Assembly: GCF_027270315.1 (NCBI RefSeq)
Contig: NZ_CP114413.1
Location: 4,278,001 to 4,342,000 of the forward strand
Length of the DNA: 64,000 nucleotides
Direction of reading: 5' to 3'
From: Streptomyces cinnabarinus
GTDB taxonomy: Bacteria; Actinomycetota; Actinomycetes; Streptomycetales; Streptomycetaceae
Below the pieces are notes generated by a model. It made no database searches. It saw only the letters and a list, made by a program, of their open reading frames with translations, and had not been told where the DNA came from. Positions 34,171 to 43,808 of the stretch are shown in pieces (within the stretch, counting starts at the first letter, position 1; each line of letters begins with the position of its first letter). A program made the position numbers and the translations under genes.

Positions 34171-36402
34171 ATGAGTCAGCAGAACGCCCAGGCACAGGCC
34201 CAGCACGCGCAGCCCTCGGTCGGCTCCATCGCGGCGCACCGCTCGCGCACCGTGGCCGGTTCGGTCTCCGATCTCGAACCGGACATCGACGCCGACCTCG
34301 ACGCCTACGAGGAGGCGCCGACCGACGGCGCCCCCCTGCCCCAGGGCCGCTTCCTGGACCGGGAGCGCAGTTGGCTGGCGTTCAACGAGCGGGTCCTCGA
34401 ACTCGCCGAGGACCCGACCACACCGCTGCTGGAGCGGGCGAACTTCCTGGCCATCTTCGCCAGCAACCTGGACGAGTTCTTCATGGTCCGGGTGGCCGGT
34501 CTGAAGCGCCGTATCGCCACCGGCGTCGCCACCCGGTCCGCCTCCGGCCTCCAGCCGTCCCAGGTGCTGGAGATGATCTGGGCCCGCTCGCGCGAGCTGA
34601 TGGCCCGGCACGCCGCCTGCTTCCACGAGGACGTCGCCCCCGCGCTCGCGGAGGAGGGCATCCACCTGGTCCGCTGGAACGAGCTGACGGAGAAGGAGCA
34701 GGCCCGCCTGTTCACCCTCTTCCGGCACCAGATCTTCCCCGTGCTGACCCCGCTCGCGGTCGACCCGGCGCACCCCTTCCCCTACATCTCCGGCCTCTCC
34801 CTGAACCTGGCCGTCGTGGTGCGCAACCCGGTCAGCGGGCACCGCCACTTCGCCCGCGTCAAGGTGCCGCCGCTGCTCACCCGCTTCCTGGAGTCCAGCC
34901 CCGGCCGCTACGTCCCCATCGAGGACGTCATCGCCGCGCATCTGGAAGAGCTGTTCCCGGGCATGGAGGTGCTGGAGCACCACGCCTTCCGCATCACCCG
35001 CAACGAGGACCTGGAGGTCGAGGAGGACGACGCCGAGAACCTCCTCCAGGCCCTGGAGAAGGAGCTCATGCGGCGCCGCTTCGGGCCGCCGGTGCGCCTT
35101 GAGGTCGAGGAGTCCATCGACCGCGAGGTCCTGGACCTGCTGGTGCGCGAGCTGAAGATCTCCGAGGCCGAGGTCTACCCGCTGCCCGGCCCGCTGGACC
35201 TCACCGGCCTGTTCCGGATCGCCTCGCTGGACCGGCCCGAGCTGAAGTACCCGAAGTTCGTGGCCGGGACCCACCGCGACCTCGCCGAGGTCGAGTCGGC
35301 GTCGGCGCCCGACATATTCGCCGCGCTGCGCAGCCGGGACGTGCTGCTGCACCACCCCTACGACTCCTTCTCCACCTCCGTGCAGGCGTTCCTGGAGCAG
35401 GCCGCGGAGGACCCGGACGTCCTCGCCATCAAACAGACCCTGTACCGGACCTCGGGCGACTCCCCGATAGTCAACGCGCTCATCGACGCGGCCGAGGCGG
35501 GCAAGCAGGTGCTGGTCCTGGTCGAGATCAAGGCCCGCTTCGACGAGCACGCGAACATCAAGTGGGCCAAGCGTCTTGAGGAGGCCGGCTGCCATGTGGT
35601 CTACGGCCTGGTCGGTCTGAAGACCCACTGCAAGCTGTCCCTGGTGGTCCGTCAGGAGGGCGACACGCTCCGCCGGTACAGCCATGTCGGCACCGGCAAC
35701 TACCACCCGAAGACGGCCCGGCTCTACGAGGACCTCGGTCTGCTCACGGCCGACGCCCAGGTGGGCGCCGACCTCTCGGACCTGTTCAACCGGCTGTCGG
35801 GCTACTCGCGCCGGGAGACGTACCGCCGTCTGCTGGTGGCCCCCAAGTCCCTGCGCGACGGCCTGATCTCGCGGATCAACAAGGAGGTCCAGCACCATCG
35901 TGCGGGCCGTCCCGCGTTCATCCGGATCAAGGTCAACTCGATGGTCGACGAGGCCATCATCGATGCGCTGTACCGCGCGTCCCAGGCGGGCGTGCCGGTC
36001 GACGTCTGGGTGCGCGGCATCTGCGCCGTGCGCCCCGGCGTGGCGGGCCTGTCGGAGAACATCCGGGTCCGCTCCGTCCTCGGCCGCTTCCTGGAGCACT
36101 CCCGGGTCTTCGCCTTCGGCAACGGCGGCGAGCCCGAGGTGTGGATCGGCAGCGCCGACATGATGCACCGCAACCTCGACCGCCGCATCGAGGCACTGGT
36201 CAGGGTCACCGACCCGGCCCACCGGGCGGCCCTCAACCGGTTGCTGGAGACCGGCATGTCCGACACCACGGCCTCCTGGCACCTCGGTCCGGACGGCGAG
36301 TGGACCCGGCACGCGACCGACGCCGAAGGCCAGCCCCTGCGGAACGTCCAGGAGATGCTCATAGACGCCCGGAGGCGCCGGCGTGGCACAGCAACACCTT
36401 GA
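34171..36402 (+). CDS. ppk: Polyphosphate kinase
   Basis: Ppk reversibly polymerises ATP gamma-phosphate into polyphosphate. The 743-residue protein has the PPK1 order: N-domain (FLDRERSWLAFNERVLELAE), head domain, and two PLD-like C-terminal domains with the autophosphorylated His in VGLKTHCKLSLVV and the second conserved His in YSHVGTGNYHPKTARLYED. Arg/Lys contacts include KARFDEHANIKWAKRLEEAG. An in-frame ATG at 34033 would add 46 residues; I prefer 34171, which has GGAAG nearby, but the choice is not certain. It overlaps the CHAD gene by 20 bases. Confidence 0.93.
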   Translation: MSQQNAQAQAQHAQPSVGSIAAHRSRTVAGSVSDLEPDIDADLDAYEEAPTDGAPLPQGRFLDRERSWLAFNERVLELAEDPTTPLLERANFLAIFASNLDEFFMVRVAGLKRRIATGVATRSASGLQPSQVLEMIWARSRELMARHAACFHEDVAPALAEEGIHLVRWNELTEKEQARLFTLFRHQIFPVLTPLAVDPAHPFPYISGLSLNLAVVVRNPVSGHRHFARVKVPPLLTRFLESSPGRYVPIEDVIAAHLEELFPGMEVLEHHAFRITRNEDLEVEEDDAENLLQALEKELMRRRFGPPVRLEVEESIDREVLDLLVRELKISEAEVYPLPGPLDLTGLFRIASLDRPELKYPKFVAGTHRDLAEVESASAPDIFAALRSRDVLLHHPYDSFSTSVQAFLEQAAEDPDVLAIKQTLYRTSGDSPIVNALIDAAEAGKQVLVLVEIKARFDEHANIKWAKRLEEAGCHVVYGLVGLKTHCKLSLVVRQEGDTLRRYSHVGTGNYHPKTARLYEDLGLLTADAQVGADLSDLFNRLSGYSRRETYRRLLVAPKSLRDGLISRINKEVQHHRAGRPAFIRIKVNSMVDEAIIDALYRASQAGVPVDVWVRGICAVRPGVAGLSENIRVRSVLGRFLEHSRVFAFGNGGEPEVWIGSADMMHRNLDRRIEALVRVTDPAHRAALNRLLETGMSDTTASWHLGPDGEWTRHATDAEGQPLRNVQEMLIDARRRRRGTATP

Positions 36403-37657
36403 CCCGACGAACCCCACGGCCGTGCCGGTGACCGGGGAGGCCCTTGAGGCCTACCTGCGCACCCAGGCCATGGAGTTCCTCCGCGCCCTGCGGCTGCACC
36501 GGGAGACCGGCGGCGGCGACGGCGGATCTCCGGGGCGGGCGAAGTCACGGACGGGGGAGAACGGAAGCGGTGCGCAGGACTCGGTCGACGCGGCGCGCGC
36601 CCTGCGCCGCTCGGCCCGCCGCATCAGCGGCAGCCTGCACACCTTCCGCCCCCTCCTGGACCCCGACTGGTCCGAACGCATCCGCCCGGAACTGGCCTGG
36701 CTGTCGGGCACCTTGGCGATGGAACACGCATACGCGGCCCGCCTGGAGCGCCTGCTCCTGGCACTGCACCGCCTGTCCGGAGCAACGGTCCTGCCGACCC
36801 AGACCACACAGGCGACGACGCCGGGGCGGGGCGGGGCGGCGGGGGGCTCTCGCGCGGACGTGGCGGCGGGCGCCAACCTGGCCGCGGGCAGTCGTACCGC
36901 CGGGGCGGCGCCCGTCCCGAGGAAAGGCGCACCCGGCAGCGCCGGCCCCGCGACCCACCCCCCGGCCACCACAGCGAACGGCACCGCGACAACCGACGGC
37001 CCCGCGAGCCGGCCCTCGGCGACAACGGACCGCGGCAACCTCACCGTAGGCGCGGCAAAAGCAGGCGCCCTGCTCGACCGCCAACTCACCCTCGCCCGTA
37101 CGCGAGCCCACAGCACCGCACTCCAGGCACTGGGCTCCAGCCGCTTCCACGCGGTCGCCGACAGCATCGCCGTACTCGCCAGCGAGGTCCCCCTCACCCC
37201 CGCCGCCCCCACCGCCGACCTCCACCCCCTCGCCGCGGCGGCGGAGGAGCGCCTCACCGACGCCGTAGCCGCCCTCCCCCTCGTCACCGCGGGCAGCCCG
37301 TACAACGCCGAGGCCCTCATCCACGGCCTCTCCCCCGACCCCTCCCCCCATCCCCAGGACGCCCCCTGGCACCAGGTCCGCCTCCTGCTCCGCCTGCACC
37401 GCTACGCCCGCGAGGCCCTCCTCGGCGAGGACGCCCCCCTGGACGTACGCCTGCTCACCGCCGGCCAGTCCCTGGACCGGCACCGCGACGCCTCCGAGGC
37501 CGCGGCGGCGGCAGCGGCGGCGGCCCGCACCCCCCGTATCGCCCCGGCCACGGCCTACGCCCTCGGCGTGCTCCACGCCGACCAGCGCCACGAGGTCGAG
37601 GCGGCCCGCTTCGCCTTCCAGCAGTGCTGGCAGAAACAGACGGTCAGCACCTCCTGA
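36383..37657 (+). CDS. CHAD-domain protein
   Basis: CHAD domains are helical, positively charged folds that bind polyphosphate. The 424-residue protein shows the first CHAD helix pair in VDAARALRRSARRISGSLHT and FRPLLDPDWSERIRPELAWL, and the second half in DRQLTLARTRAHSTALQALG. A Gly/Ala/Thr-rich insert of about 80 residues (around 140-220) splits the two halves. The first conserved His of the family is replaced by Asp, so binding may be altered. It starts with GTG inside the end of ppk, so polyphosphate is the likely ligand. Confidence 0.85.
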   Translation: MAQQHLDPTNPTAVPVTGEALEAYLRTQAMEFLRALRLHRETGGGDGGSPGRAKSRTGENGSGAQDSVDAARALRRSARRISGSLHTFRPLLDPDWSERIRPELAWLSGTLAMEHAYAARLERLLLALHRLSGATVLPTQTTQATTPGRGGAAGGSRADVAAGANLAAGSRTAGAAPVPRKGAPGSAGPATHPPATTANGTATTDGPASRPSATTDRGNLTVGAAKAGALLDRQLTLARTRAHSTALQALGSSRFHAVADSIAVLASEVPLTPAAPTADLHPLAAAAEERLTDAVAALPLVTAGSPYNAEALIHGLSPDPSPHPQDAPWHQVRLLLRLHRYAREALLGEDAPLDVRLLTAGQSLDRHRDASEAAAAAAAAARTPRIAPATAYALGVLHADQRHEVEAARFAFQQCWQKQTVSTS

Positions 37658-37701
37658 CGCCCCCGAAAGGGAGCGCCACCCACCAAGGAGGCCGGCACCC
37701 G

Positions 37702-38160
37702 GTGACATCACTGAACGACTTGAGCCACCTGAACGACTCGCCCGTCCAGGCCGCCGGCTGCGTGCTGTGGCGCCGCTCCCCGGTCGACGGGGAGCTGGAG
37801 GTCTGCCTGGTCCACCGGCCGAAATACGACGACTGGTCGCATCCCAAGGGCAAGCTGAAGCGCGCCGAGGACCCGCTCGTCGCCGCGCTGCGCGAGGTCG
37901 AGGAGGAGACCGGCTACCGGGCCACCGCCGGCGCCGAGCTCTCCACCCTGCGGTACATGGTCGCCGGCCGTCCCAAGCAGGTCCGCTACTGGGCCGCCGA
38001 GGCCGGCCCCGGCACCTTCGTCCCCAGTACCGAGGTCGACCGCATCGTCTGGCTGCGCCCCGACGCGGCCCGCCGAAGGCTGACCCAGTCACGCGACCGG
38101 GACCTGGTGGACGAGCTGGGCATGCCCGCCGAGCGGGGCCCGGGCCCCTTACCGGGTTGA
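37702..38160 (+). CDS. Nudix hydrolase, MutT-like
   Basis: The 152-residue protein has a complete Nudix box from G in GKLKRAED to REVEEETGY (GX5EX7REUXEEXGU). The preceding VHRPKYDDWSHPKGKLKR is shared with the N-terminal domain of mycobacterial MutT1, which cleaves 8-oxo-dGTP and dinucleotide polyphosphates. The phosphohistidine half of MutT1 is absent. GTG start with AAGGAGG 10 bases upstream. It follows the CHAD gene by 44 bases, in the ppk operon. Confidence 0.88.
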   Translation: MTSLNDLSHLNDSPVQAAGCVLWRRSPVDGELEVCLVHRPKYDDWSHPKGKLKRAEDPLVAALREVEEETGYRATAGAELSTLRYMVAGRPKQVRYWAAEAGPGTFVPSTEVDRIVWLRPDAARRRLTQSRDRDLVDELGMPAERGPGPLPG

Positions 38161-38475
38161 CGGTGCGCCGATCGTGGGCGGGCCGTCACACGCCGGACCT
38201 CCCCCGCGCCGATGTAGTCACCCGGATGCATAGAGTGACCAGGCGAGGCCCGGGCCGGCATCGGTCCGTGTCCTCAACGTAAGCGTTCCGTGACCTCACC
38301 GCACCGTCCCCAGGGGTTCACCCCTCGTTCATTTACGGCCATCGGCGCCTTCACCTGTTCTGCCTAATTTCGGCCTTACGCGGTGCGGCGCGTGGTTTCG
38401 ATACCGGGCCCGCATCTCCAAGACTTCGCACGCCGCCGGATTCAGGACGGCGGCTCCTGGAAGGAACTCCCTCAA
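38161..38475 (+). promoter_or_regulatory. pstS promoter region
   Basis: This 315-base gap holds no gene. Apart from the PHO box (38315-38358), the ribosome site AAGGAA lies just before the pstS start. No clear stem-loop terminator for the ppk operon is seen in its first part. Confidence 0.6.
38315..38358 (+). promoter_or_regulatory. PHO box of four phased 11-base units
   Basis: GGTTCACCCCT, CGTTCATTTAC, GGCCATCGGCG and CCTTCACCTGT follow each other with exact 11-base phasing. Units 1, 2 and 4 match the Streptomyces PhoP repeat (core GTTCACC); unit 3 is degenerate. PhoP binding here induces pst under phosphate limitation in other Streptomyces. Confidence 0.9.
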
Positions 38476-39600
38476 GTGAAGCTTCAGCGCATGAACCGGC
38501 GGGCCCTCGCTCTCGGTGCTCTCGCCGTCTCCGGCGCCCTGGCCCTCACGGCGTGCGGCTCCGACGACACTGGTGACACCGGCAGCGGCGACTCCACCAC
38601 CAGCGCCCAGGCCGGCAACATCAAGTGTGACGACGCCAAGGGCCAGCTGCTCGCCGACGGCTCGTCCGCGCAGAAGAACGCGATCGACGCGTGGGTGAAG
38701 CAGTTCACCGCCGCCTGCAAGGGCGTCCAGATCAACTACAAGGGCGGCGGCTCCGGCGCCGGTGTCACCGCGTTCACGCAGGGCACGGTCGCCTTCGCCG
38801 GCTCCGACTCGGCGCTGAAGCCCGAAGAGGTCACCGCCTCCAAGGAGGTCTGCGAGGGCGGCCAGGGCATCGACCTGCCGATGGTCGGTGGCCCGATCGC
38901 CATCTCCTACAACGTCGACGGCGTCGACAGCCTCGTCCTGGACGCGCCGACCCTGGCGAAGATCTTCAGCGACAAGATCAAGAACTGGAACGACGAGGCG
39001 ATCGCGAAGCTGAACCCCGACGCCAAGCTGCCCGACCTCAAGATCCAGGCGTTCCACCGCTCGGACGAGTCCGGCACCACGGACAACTTCACCAAGTACC
39101 TGATCGCCACCACCCCGGACAACTGGAAGTACGAGGGCGGCAAGGCCTGGACCGCCCCCGGCGGCCAGTCCGCGTCCGGCTCCTCCGGTGTCGCCCAGCA
39201 GGTCAAGCAGACCCCCGGCGCGATCAGCTACATGGAGCTCTCCTACGCCAAGGACTCCTCCGTCGTCGCCATCGACACGGGCGCCAGCGAGCCGGTCAAG
39301 GCCTCCGTCGACACCGCCACCGCCGCCATCGCGGACGCCAAGGTCGTCGGCACCGGCAAGGACCTGTCCCTGGAGCTCAACTACGCCACCAAGGCCGATG
39401 GCGCCTACCCGATCACCCTGGTGACGTACGAGATCGTCTGCGACAAGGGCAACAAGGCGGACACCCTGCCGACCGTCAAGTCCTTCCTGACCTACATGGC
39501 CAGCGAGGACGGCCAGAAGATCCTCGCGGAGAACGACTACGCCCCCATGCCCGACGACATCATCACCAAGGTTCGCGAGACCGTCGCGGGCCTGAGCTGA
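38476..39600 (+). CDS. pstS: PstS, phosphate-binding lipoprotein
   Basis: The 374-residue protein has a lipoprotein signal with lipobox LTAC (ALGALAVSGALALTACGSDD) and the phosphate-binding fold: YKGGGSGAGVTAFTQGTVAF, SDSALKP, and FHRSDESGTTDNFTKYL supply phosphate contacts. It is secreted and often extremely abundant in Streptomyces under phosphate starvation. GTG start as in close relatives. First gene of pstSCAB. Confidence 0.97.
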   Translation: MKLQRMNRRALALGALAVSGALALTACGSDDTGDTGSGDSTTSAQAGNIKCDDAKGQLLADGSSAQKNAIDAWVKQFTAACKGVQINYKGGGSGAGVTAFTQGTVAFAGSDSALKPEEVTASKEVCEGGQGIDLPMVGGPIAISYNVDGVDSLVLDAPTLAKIFSDKIKNWNDEAIAKLNPDAKLPDLKIQAFHRSDESGTTDNFTKYLIATTPDNWKYEGGKAWTAPGGQSASGSSGVAQQVKQTPGAISYMELSYAKDSSVVAIDTGASEPVKASVDTATAAIADAKVVGTGKDLSLELNYATKADGAYPITLVTYEIVCDKGNKADTLPTVKSFLTYMASEDGQKILAENDYAPMPDDIITKVRETVAGLS

Positions 39601-39704
39601 CCTGAGTGTGCGGTCCGGTTCCCCCGCGGGACCGGACCGCACCGTCCGGTGCACCGCCGCCAGGAGCCCTGTATCCCCCAGGGCGCCGCAGACCGGAGAA
39701 CTCA

Positions 39705-40712
39705 ATGGACATAACGACCAAGAACACTCAAGCGCCTCCTCCCACACCACAGCCGTCCGTGGCGCAGCACAAGCGCAACGCCCGCGGCGCCACCCGTCCC
39801 GGCGACCGGATCTTCCTAGGTCTCGCCCGCGGCTCCGGCATCTTCCTGCTGGTGATCATGGCCGCCATCGCGGTCTTCCTCACCTGGCGGGCCGCCGTGG
39901 CCATCAGCAAGGACGAGGGCAACTTCCTCACGACCTTCGAATGGAACACGGCGGGCAACGAGCCGGTCTTCGGCATCGCGGTCCTGGCCTACGGCACGAT
40001 CGTCTCCTCGATCATCGCCATGGCCATCGCGGTCCCCATCGCCGTGGCCATCGCCCTGTTCCTCACCCACTACGCCCCCCGCAGGCTGAGCGGCCCGATC
40101 GCCTACGTGATCGACCTGCTCGCCGCGGTGCCGTCCATCGTGTACGGCCTCTGGGGCGCCCTGATCCTCGTCCCGCACATGGACGGCCTGTTCGGCTGGC
40201 TGAACGACTACTTCAGCTGGACCGGGCTCTTCGACTGGGAGGGCGGCCCCGCCCGTTCCATGCTCACGGTCGGCATCCTGCTCGCGATCATGATCCTGCC
40301 GATCATCACCAACGTGAGCCGCGAGGTCTTCCGCCAGGTCCCGCAGACGCACGAAGAGGCCGCCCTGGCCCTCGGCGCCACCCGCTGGGAGGTCATCCGC
40401 ATGGCGGTGATCCCCTTCGGCCGCTCCGGCGTGATCTCCGCCTCGATGCTCGGCCTTGGCCGCGCCCTCGGCGAGACGATGGCCGTCGCCACCGTGCTCT
40501 CCCCGGACTTCCTGATCCACGGCAGCCTGCTCAACCCGGGCGGCGGCACCTTCGCCCAGAACATCGCCAGCAAGTTCGGTGAGGCCGACGAGTTCGGCCG
40601 GGACGCGCTGATCGCCTCCGGTCTCGTCCTGTTCGTCATCACCCTGCTGGTCAACGGCGCGGCCCGGATGATCATCGCCCGCCGCAAGGAGTACTCGGGG
40701 GCCAACGCATGA
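39705..40712 (+). CDS. pstC: PstC, phosphate ABC permease
   Basis: The 335-residue permease has six transmembrane helices and the EAA loop EEAALALGATRWEVIRMAVI. The ATG at 39705 has GGAGAA upstream. It pairs with PstA as the membrane pore. Confidence 0.95.
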   Translation: MDITTKNTQAPPPTPQPSVAQHKRNARGATRPGDRIFLGLARGSGIFLLVIMAAIAVFLTWRAAVAISKDEGNFLTTFEWNTAGNEPVFGIAVLAYGTIVSSIIAMAIAVPIAVAIALFLTHYAPRRLSGPIAYVIDLLAAVPSIVYGLWGALILVPHMDGLFGWLNDYFSWTGLFDWEGGPARSMLTVGILLAIMILPIITNVSREVFRQVPQTHEEAALALGATRWEVIRMAVIPFGRSGVISASMLGLGRALGETMAVATVLSPDFLIHGSLLNPGGGTFAQNIASKFGEADEFGRDALIASGLVLFVITLLVNGAARMIIARRKEYSGANA

Positions 40713-41767
40713 GCAACACGACTCTCGTCCAGCACCCGAACTCCCTCCAGGGCGCCCGACTGCCCAAGTGGTCCCCCTGGGCCATCGCGGCCGGCTCCCT
40801 AGGCGTCTCCATCGGCCTGTGCCTGGCCACCGGCGTCGAGAGCAGGATCCAGTGGGGCCTGATCGCCGCGCTGCTCTTCGTCCTCGGCACCTACGTCATC
40901 GCCGGCAAGGTCGAGGGCAGGCGCCAGGCCAAGGACCGCATCGCGACCTCGCTGGTCTGGGTCGCCTTCCTGCTGGCCGTCGTACCGCTGGTCTCCCTGG
41001 TGTGGACGACCATCGCCCGCGGCATCAAGGTCCTCGACGTCTACTTCCTGACCCACTCCATGGGCGTCGTCGCGGACAGCGAGCCCGGCGGCGGCATCTA
41101 CCACGCCATCATCGGCACCCTGGAGCAGGTCGGCATCGCCACCCTGATCGCCGCGCCGATCGGTGTGCTCACCGCGATCTACCTGGTCGAGTACGGCCGC
41201 GGCGCCCTCGCCCGCTCCGTCACCTTCTTCGTCGACGTGATGACCGGCATCCCGTCGATCGTCGCCGGCCTGTTCATCCTCAGCCTCATGCTGATCTTCG
41301 ACATGAGCTTCTCCGGCTTCGCGGGCGCCCTGGCCCTCGCGATCCTGATGATGCCGGTCGTGGTCCGCTCCACGGAGGAGATGCTCAAGCTCGTCCCGAA
41401 CGAGCTGCGTGAGGCATCCTTGGCTCTGGGCGTGCCCAAGTGGCGCACCATCCTGAAGGTGGTCCTGCCGACCGCGGTCGGTGGTATCACGACCGGCGTG
41501 ATGCTGGCGGTCGCCCGTATCGCCGGTGAGACCGCGCCCGTCCTGCTGCTGGTGTTCGGCAACCCGTTCATTAACAACAACCCCTTCGAAGGGGCGCAGG
41601 CGTCGCTGCCGCTGTACATCTACCAGCAGTACGCGAACAGCGCGGGCTCCGAAGCGGCGTACGACCGCGCCTGGGCCGCGGCTCTCACCCTGATCGCCTT
41701 CGTGATGATCCTGAACCTGGCGGCCCGCGGCATCGCCCGCTGGAAGGCCCCCAAGTCCGGTCGCTAG
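40709..41767 (+). CDS. pstA: PstA, phosphate ABC permease
   Basis: The 352-residue permease has an N-terminal extension with two extra helices compared with E. coli PstA, then the core with the EAA loop LREASLALGVPKWRTILKVV. Start overlaps the pstC stop by ATGA. Heterodimer partner of PstC. Confidence 0.95.
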   Translation: MSNTTLVQHPNSLQGARLPKWSPWAIAAGSLGVSIGLCLATGVESRIQWGLIAALLFVLGTYVIAGKVEGRRQAKDRIATSLVWVAFLLAVVPLVSLVWTTIARGIKVLDVYFLTHSMGVVADSEPGGGIYHAIIGTLEQVGIATLIAAPIGVLTAIYLVEYGRGALARSVTFFVDVMTGIPSIVAGLFILSLMLIFDMSFSGFAGALALAILMMPVVVRSTEEMLKLVPNELREASLALGVPKWRTILKVVLPTAVGGITTGVMLAVARIAGETAPVLLLVFGNPFINNNPFEGAQASLPLYIYQQYANSAGSEAAYDRAWAAALTLIAFVMILNLAARGIARWKAPKSGR

Positions 41768-41848
41768 AGCGACGACACGCGGCTACCGCCGCGTGAGGCC
41801 ATACAGCGACCGAACCCAGAGACTTTCCCGAAAGAAGCAGTGATACCC

Positions 41849-42625
41849 ATGGCCAAGCGAATCGACGTAAGCGGCCTCAGCGCCTACTACGGCAACTTCC
41901 GCGCCATCGACGACATCTCGATGACCGTCGAGCCCCGCTCGGTGACGGCCTTCATCGGCCCCTCCGGCTGCGGCAAGTCCACCTTCCTGCGGACCCTGAA
42001 CCGCATGCACGAGGTCACCCCCGGCGGCCGCGTCGAGGGCAAGGTCATGCTCGACGACGAGAACCTGTACGGCGCCGGGGTCGACCCGGTGACCGTGCGG
42101 CGCGAGGTCGGCATGGTCTTCCAGCGCCCGAACCCGTTCCCGACGATGTCGGTGTACGACAACGTCGCGGCCGGTCTGAAGCTCAACGGCTCGTACAAGA
42201 AGTCCCAGCTCGACGACATCGTCGAGAAGTCCCTCAAGGGCGCCAACCTCTGGAACGAGGTCAAGGACCGGCTGAACAAGCCCGGCTCGGGCCTGTCCGG
42301 TGGTCAGCAGCAGCGTCTGTGCATCGCCCGCGCCATCGCGGTCGAGCCCAAGGTCCTGCTGATGGACGAGCCCTGCTCGGCCCTGGACCCGATCTCCACG
42401 CTGGCCATCGAGGACCTGATCGGCGAGCTGAAGGAGCGGTTCACGATCGTCATCGTGACCCACAACATGCAGCAGGCCGCCCGAGTCTCGGACCGTACGG
42501 CCTTCTTCAACCTGGCCGCCGTCGGCCAGCCCGGCAAGCTGATCGAGATCGACGACACGGAGCGCATCTTCTCCAACCCGTCGGTCCAGGCCACCGAGGA
42601 CTACATCTCGGGCCGCTTCGGCTGA
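41849..42625 (+). CDS. pstB: PstB, phosphate ABC ATPase
   Basis: The 258-residue ATPase has Walker A GPSGCGKST, the PstB-specific Q-loop FQRPNPFPTMSVYDN, signature LSGGQQQRLCIARAI and Walker B VLLMDEPCSALDP. ATG at 41849 preferred over the GTG at 41840. An 81-base gap with a small hairpin (CACGCGG/CCGCGTG) separates it from pstA. Confidence 0.95.
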   Translation: MAKRIDVSGLSAYYGNFRAIDDISMTVEPRSVTAFIGPSGCGKSTFLRTLNRMHEVTPGGRVEGKVMLDDENLYGAGVDPVTVRREVGMVFQRPNPFPTMSVYDNVAAGLKLNGSYKKSQLDDIVEKSLKGANLWNEVKDRLNKPGSGLSGGQQQRLCIARAIAVEPKVLLMDEPCSALDPISTLAIEDLIGELKERFTIVIVTHNMQQAARVSDRTAFFNLAAVGQPGKLIEIDDTERIFSNPSVQATEDYISGRFG

Positions 42626-42631
42626 CAGACC

Positions 42632-42707
42632 CCTCGCGGTGCTGCATGGCGGTGCCACCGCGAGGCAGATAAAGGGCCCGCCCCCTGGATTCCCAGGGGG
42701 CGGGCCC
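42632..42707 (+). terminator. Double stem-loop terminator of pstSCAB
   Basis: CCTCGCGGTG (42632-42641) pairs with CACCGCGAGG (42656-42665), followed by GGGCCCGCCCCCTGG (42674-42688) pairing perfectly with 42693-42707 over a 4-base loop, then GTTGTCGT. Confidence 0.9.
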
Positions 42708-42801
42708 GTTGTCGTATGTCGTGCCCGGTGCCTGCGGCCGGTCCTGCAGTGACGTTTCTGCGAGGTCTCGCCCCGCGTCCGTACGGCCCGCCGCCAGCCC
42801 C

Positions 42802-43800
42802 TTACAGGAAGGCGAGGTGCACGACCCCGAACGCCCCCGCCGCCACCAGCGCCGCGGCCGGCATGGTGATGAACCAGCCGAGAATGATGTTCTTGGCGAC
42901 GCCCCACCTCACCGCGTTCAACCGCTTGGTGGCGCCGACGCCCATGATGGCCGAGGTGATGACATGGGTCGTGGAGATCGGCGCCTTGAACAGGAACGCC
43001 GTGGTGAACATGATCGACGCACCGGTCGTCTCCGCCGCGAACCCCTGCGGCGGGTCCAGCTCGATGATCTTCCGCCCCAGCGTCCGCATGATCCGCCAGC
43101 CACCGGCATACGTACCGAGCGACAGCATCACGGCGCAGACGATCTTCACCCACACCGGGATCGGATCGCCGTAGTCCTCGACATCGGCGATGACCAGCGC
43201 CATCACCACGATGCCCATGGTCTTCTGGGCGTCCTGCAGACCATGACCGAGCGCCATACCGGCCGCGGAGACGGTCTGCGCGATCCGGAACCCGCGCTTG
43301 GTCTTGTGCGGATTGGCCCGCCGGAACATCCACAGAATCGCGGTCATCACCAGATAACCGGCGAGCATGCCCACGATCGGCGAGACGAACATGGGGATGA
43401 CGACCTTCTCCAGCACCCCGTCCCAGTACACGGTGGTACCACCCGCGAGCGCGGCCCCCACCATGCCGCCGAAGAGCGCGTGGGACGACGAGGAGGGCAG
43501 CCCGAAGTACCAGGTGATGAGGTTCCAGGTGATGGCCCCGACGAGCGCGGCGAAGAGGATCCCCATCCCCTTCGACCCCTCGGGCGTCTGGATCAGCCCC
43601 TCACTGACGGTCTTGGCGACGCCGGACCCCAGAAAGGCACCCGCGAGGTTCATCACGGCGGCCATCGCCAGCGCCGCGCGGGGCGTCAGCGCCCGGGTCG
43701 ACACGGACGTGGCGATCGCGTTCGCCGAGTCGTGGAAGCCGTTGGTGTACGTGAAGAAGAGCGCGACCGCGATGGTCACGACCAGAGCGAAGGTGTCCAT
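42802..43800 (-). CDS. pit: PiT-family low-affinity phosphate transporter
   Basis: The 332-residue protein has the PiT signature FTYTNGFHDSANAIATSVST and a second inverted-repeat signature in the C-terminal half, with about ten helices. It imports metal-phosphate complexes with protons. It follows the DUF47 gene by 8 bases on the same strand and is convergent with pstB. Confidence 0.93.
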   Translation of the reverse strand: MDTFALVVTIAVALFFTYTNGFHDSANAIATSVSTRALTPRAALAMAAVMNLAGAFLGSGVAKTVSEGLIQTPEGSKGMGILFAALVGAITWNLITWYFGLPSSSSHALFGGMVGAALAGGTTVYWDGVLEKVVIPMFVSPIVGMLAGYLVMTAILWMFRRANPHKTKRGFRIAQTVSAAGMALGHGLQDAQKTMGIVVMALVIADVEDYGDPIPVWVKIVCAVMLSLGTYAGGWRIMRTLGRKIIELDPPQGFAAETTGASIMFTTAFLFKAPISTTHVITSAIMGVGATKRLNAVRWGVAKNIILGWFITMPAAALVAAGAFGVVHLAFL

Positions 43801-43808
43801 GGACGAGC

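Noticed and set aside
36820..37050. Frameshift in the CHAD gene
   Set aside because: The Gly/Ala/Thr-rich stretch keeps the frame and codon bias and the second CHAD half follows in the same frame, so it is a linker insert.
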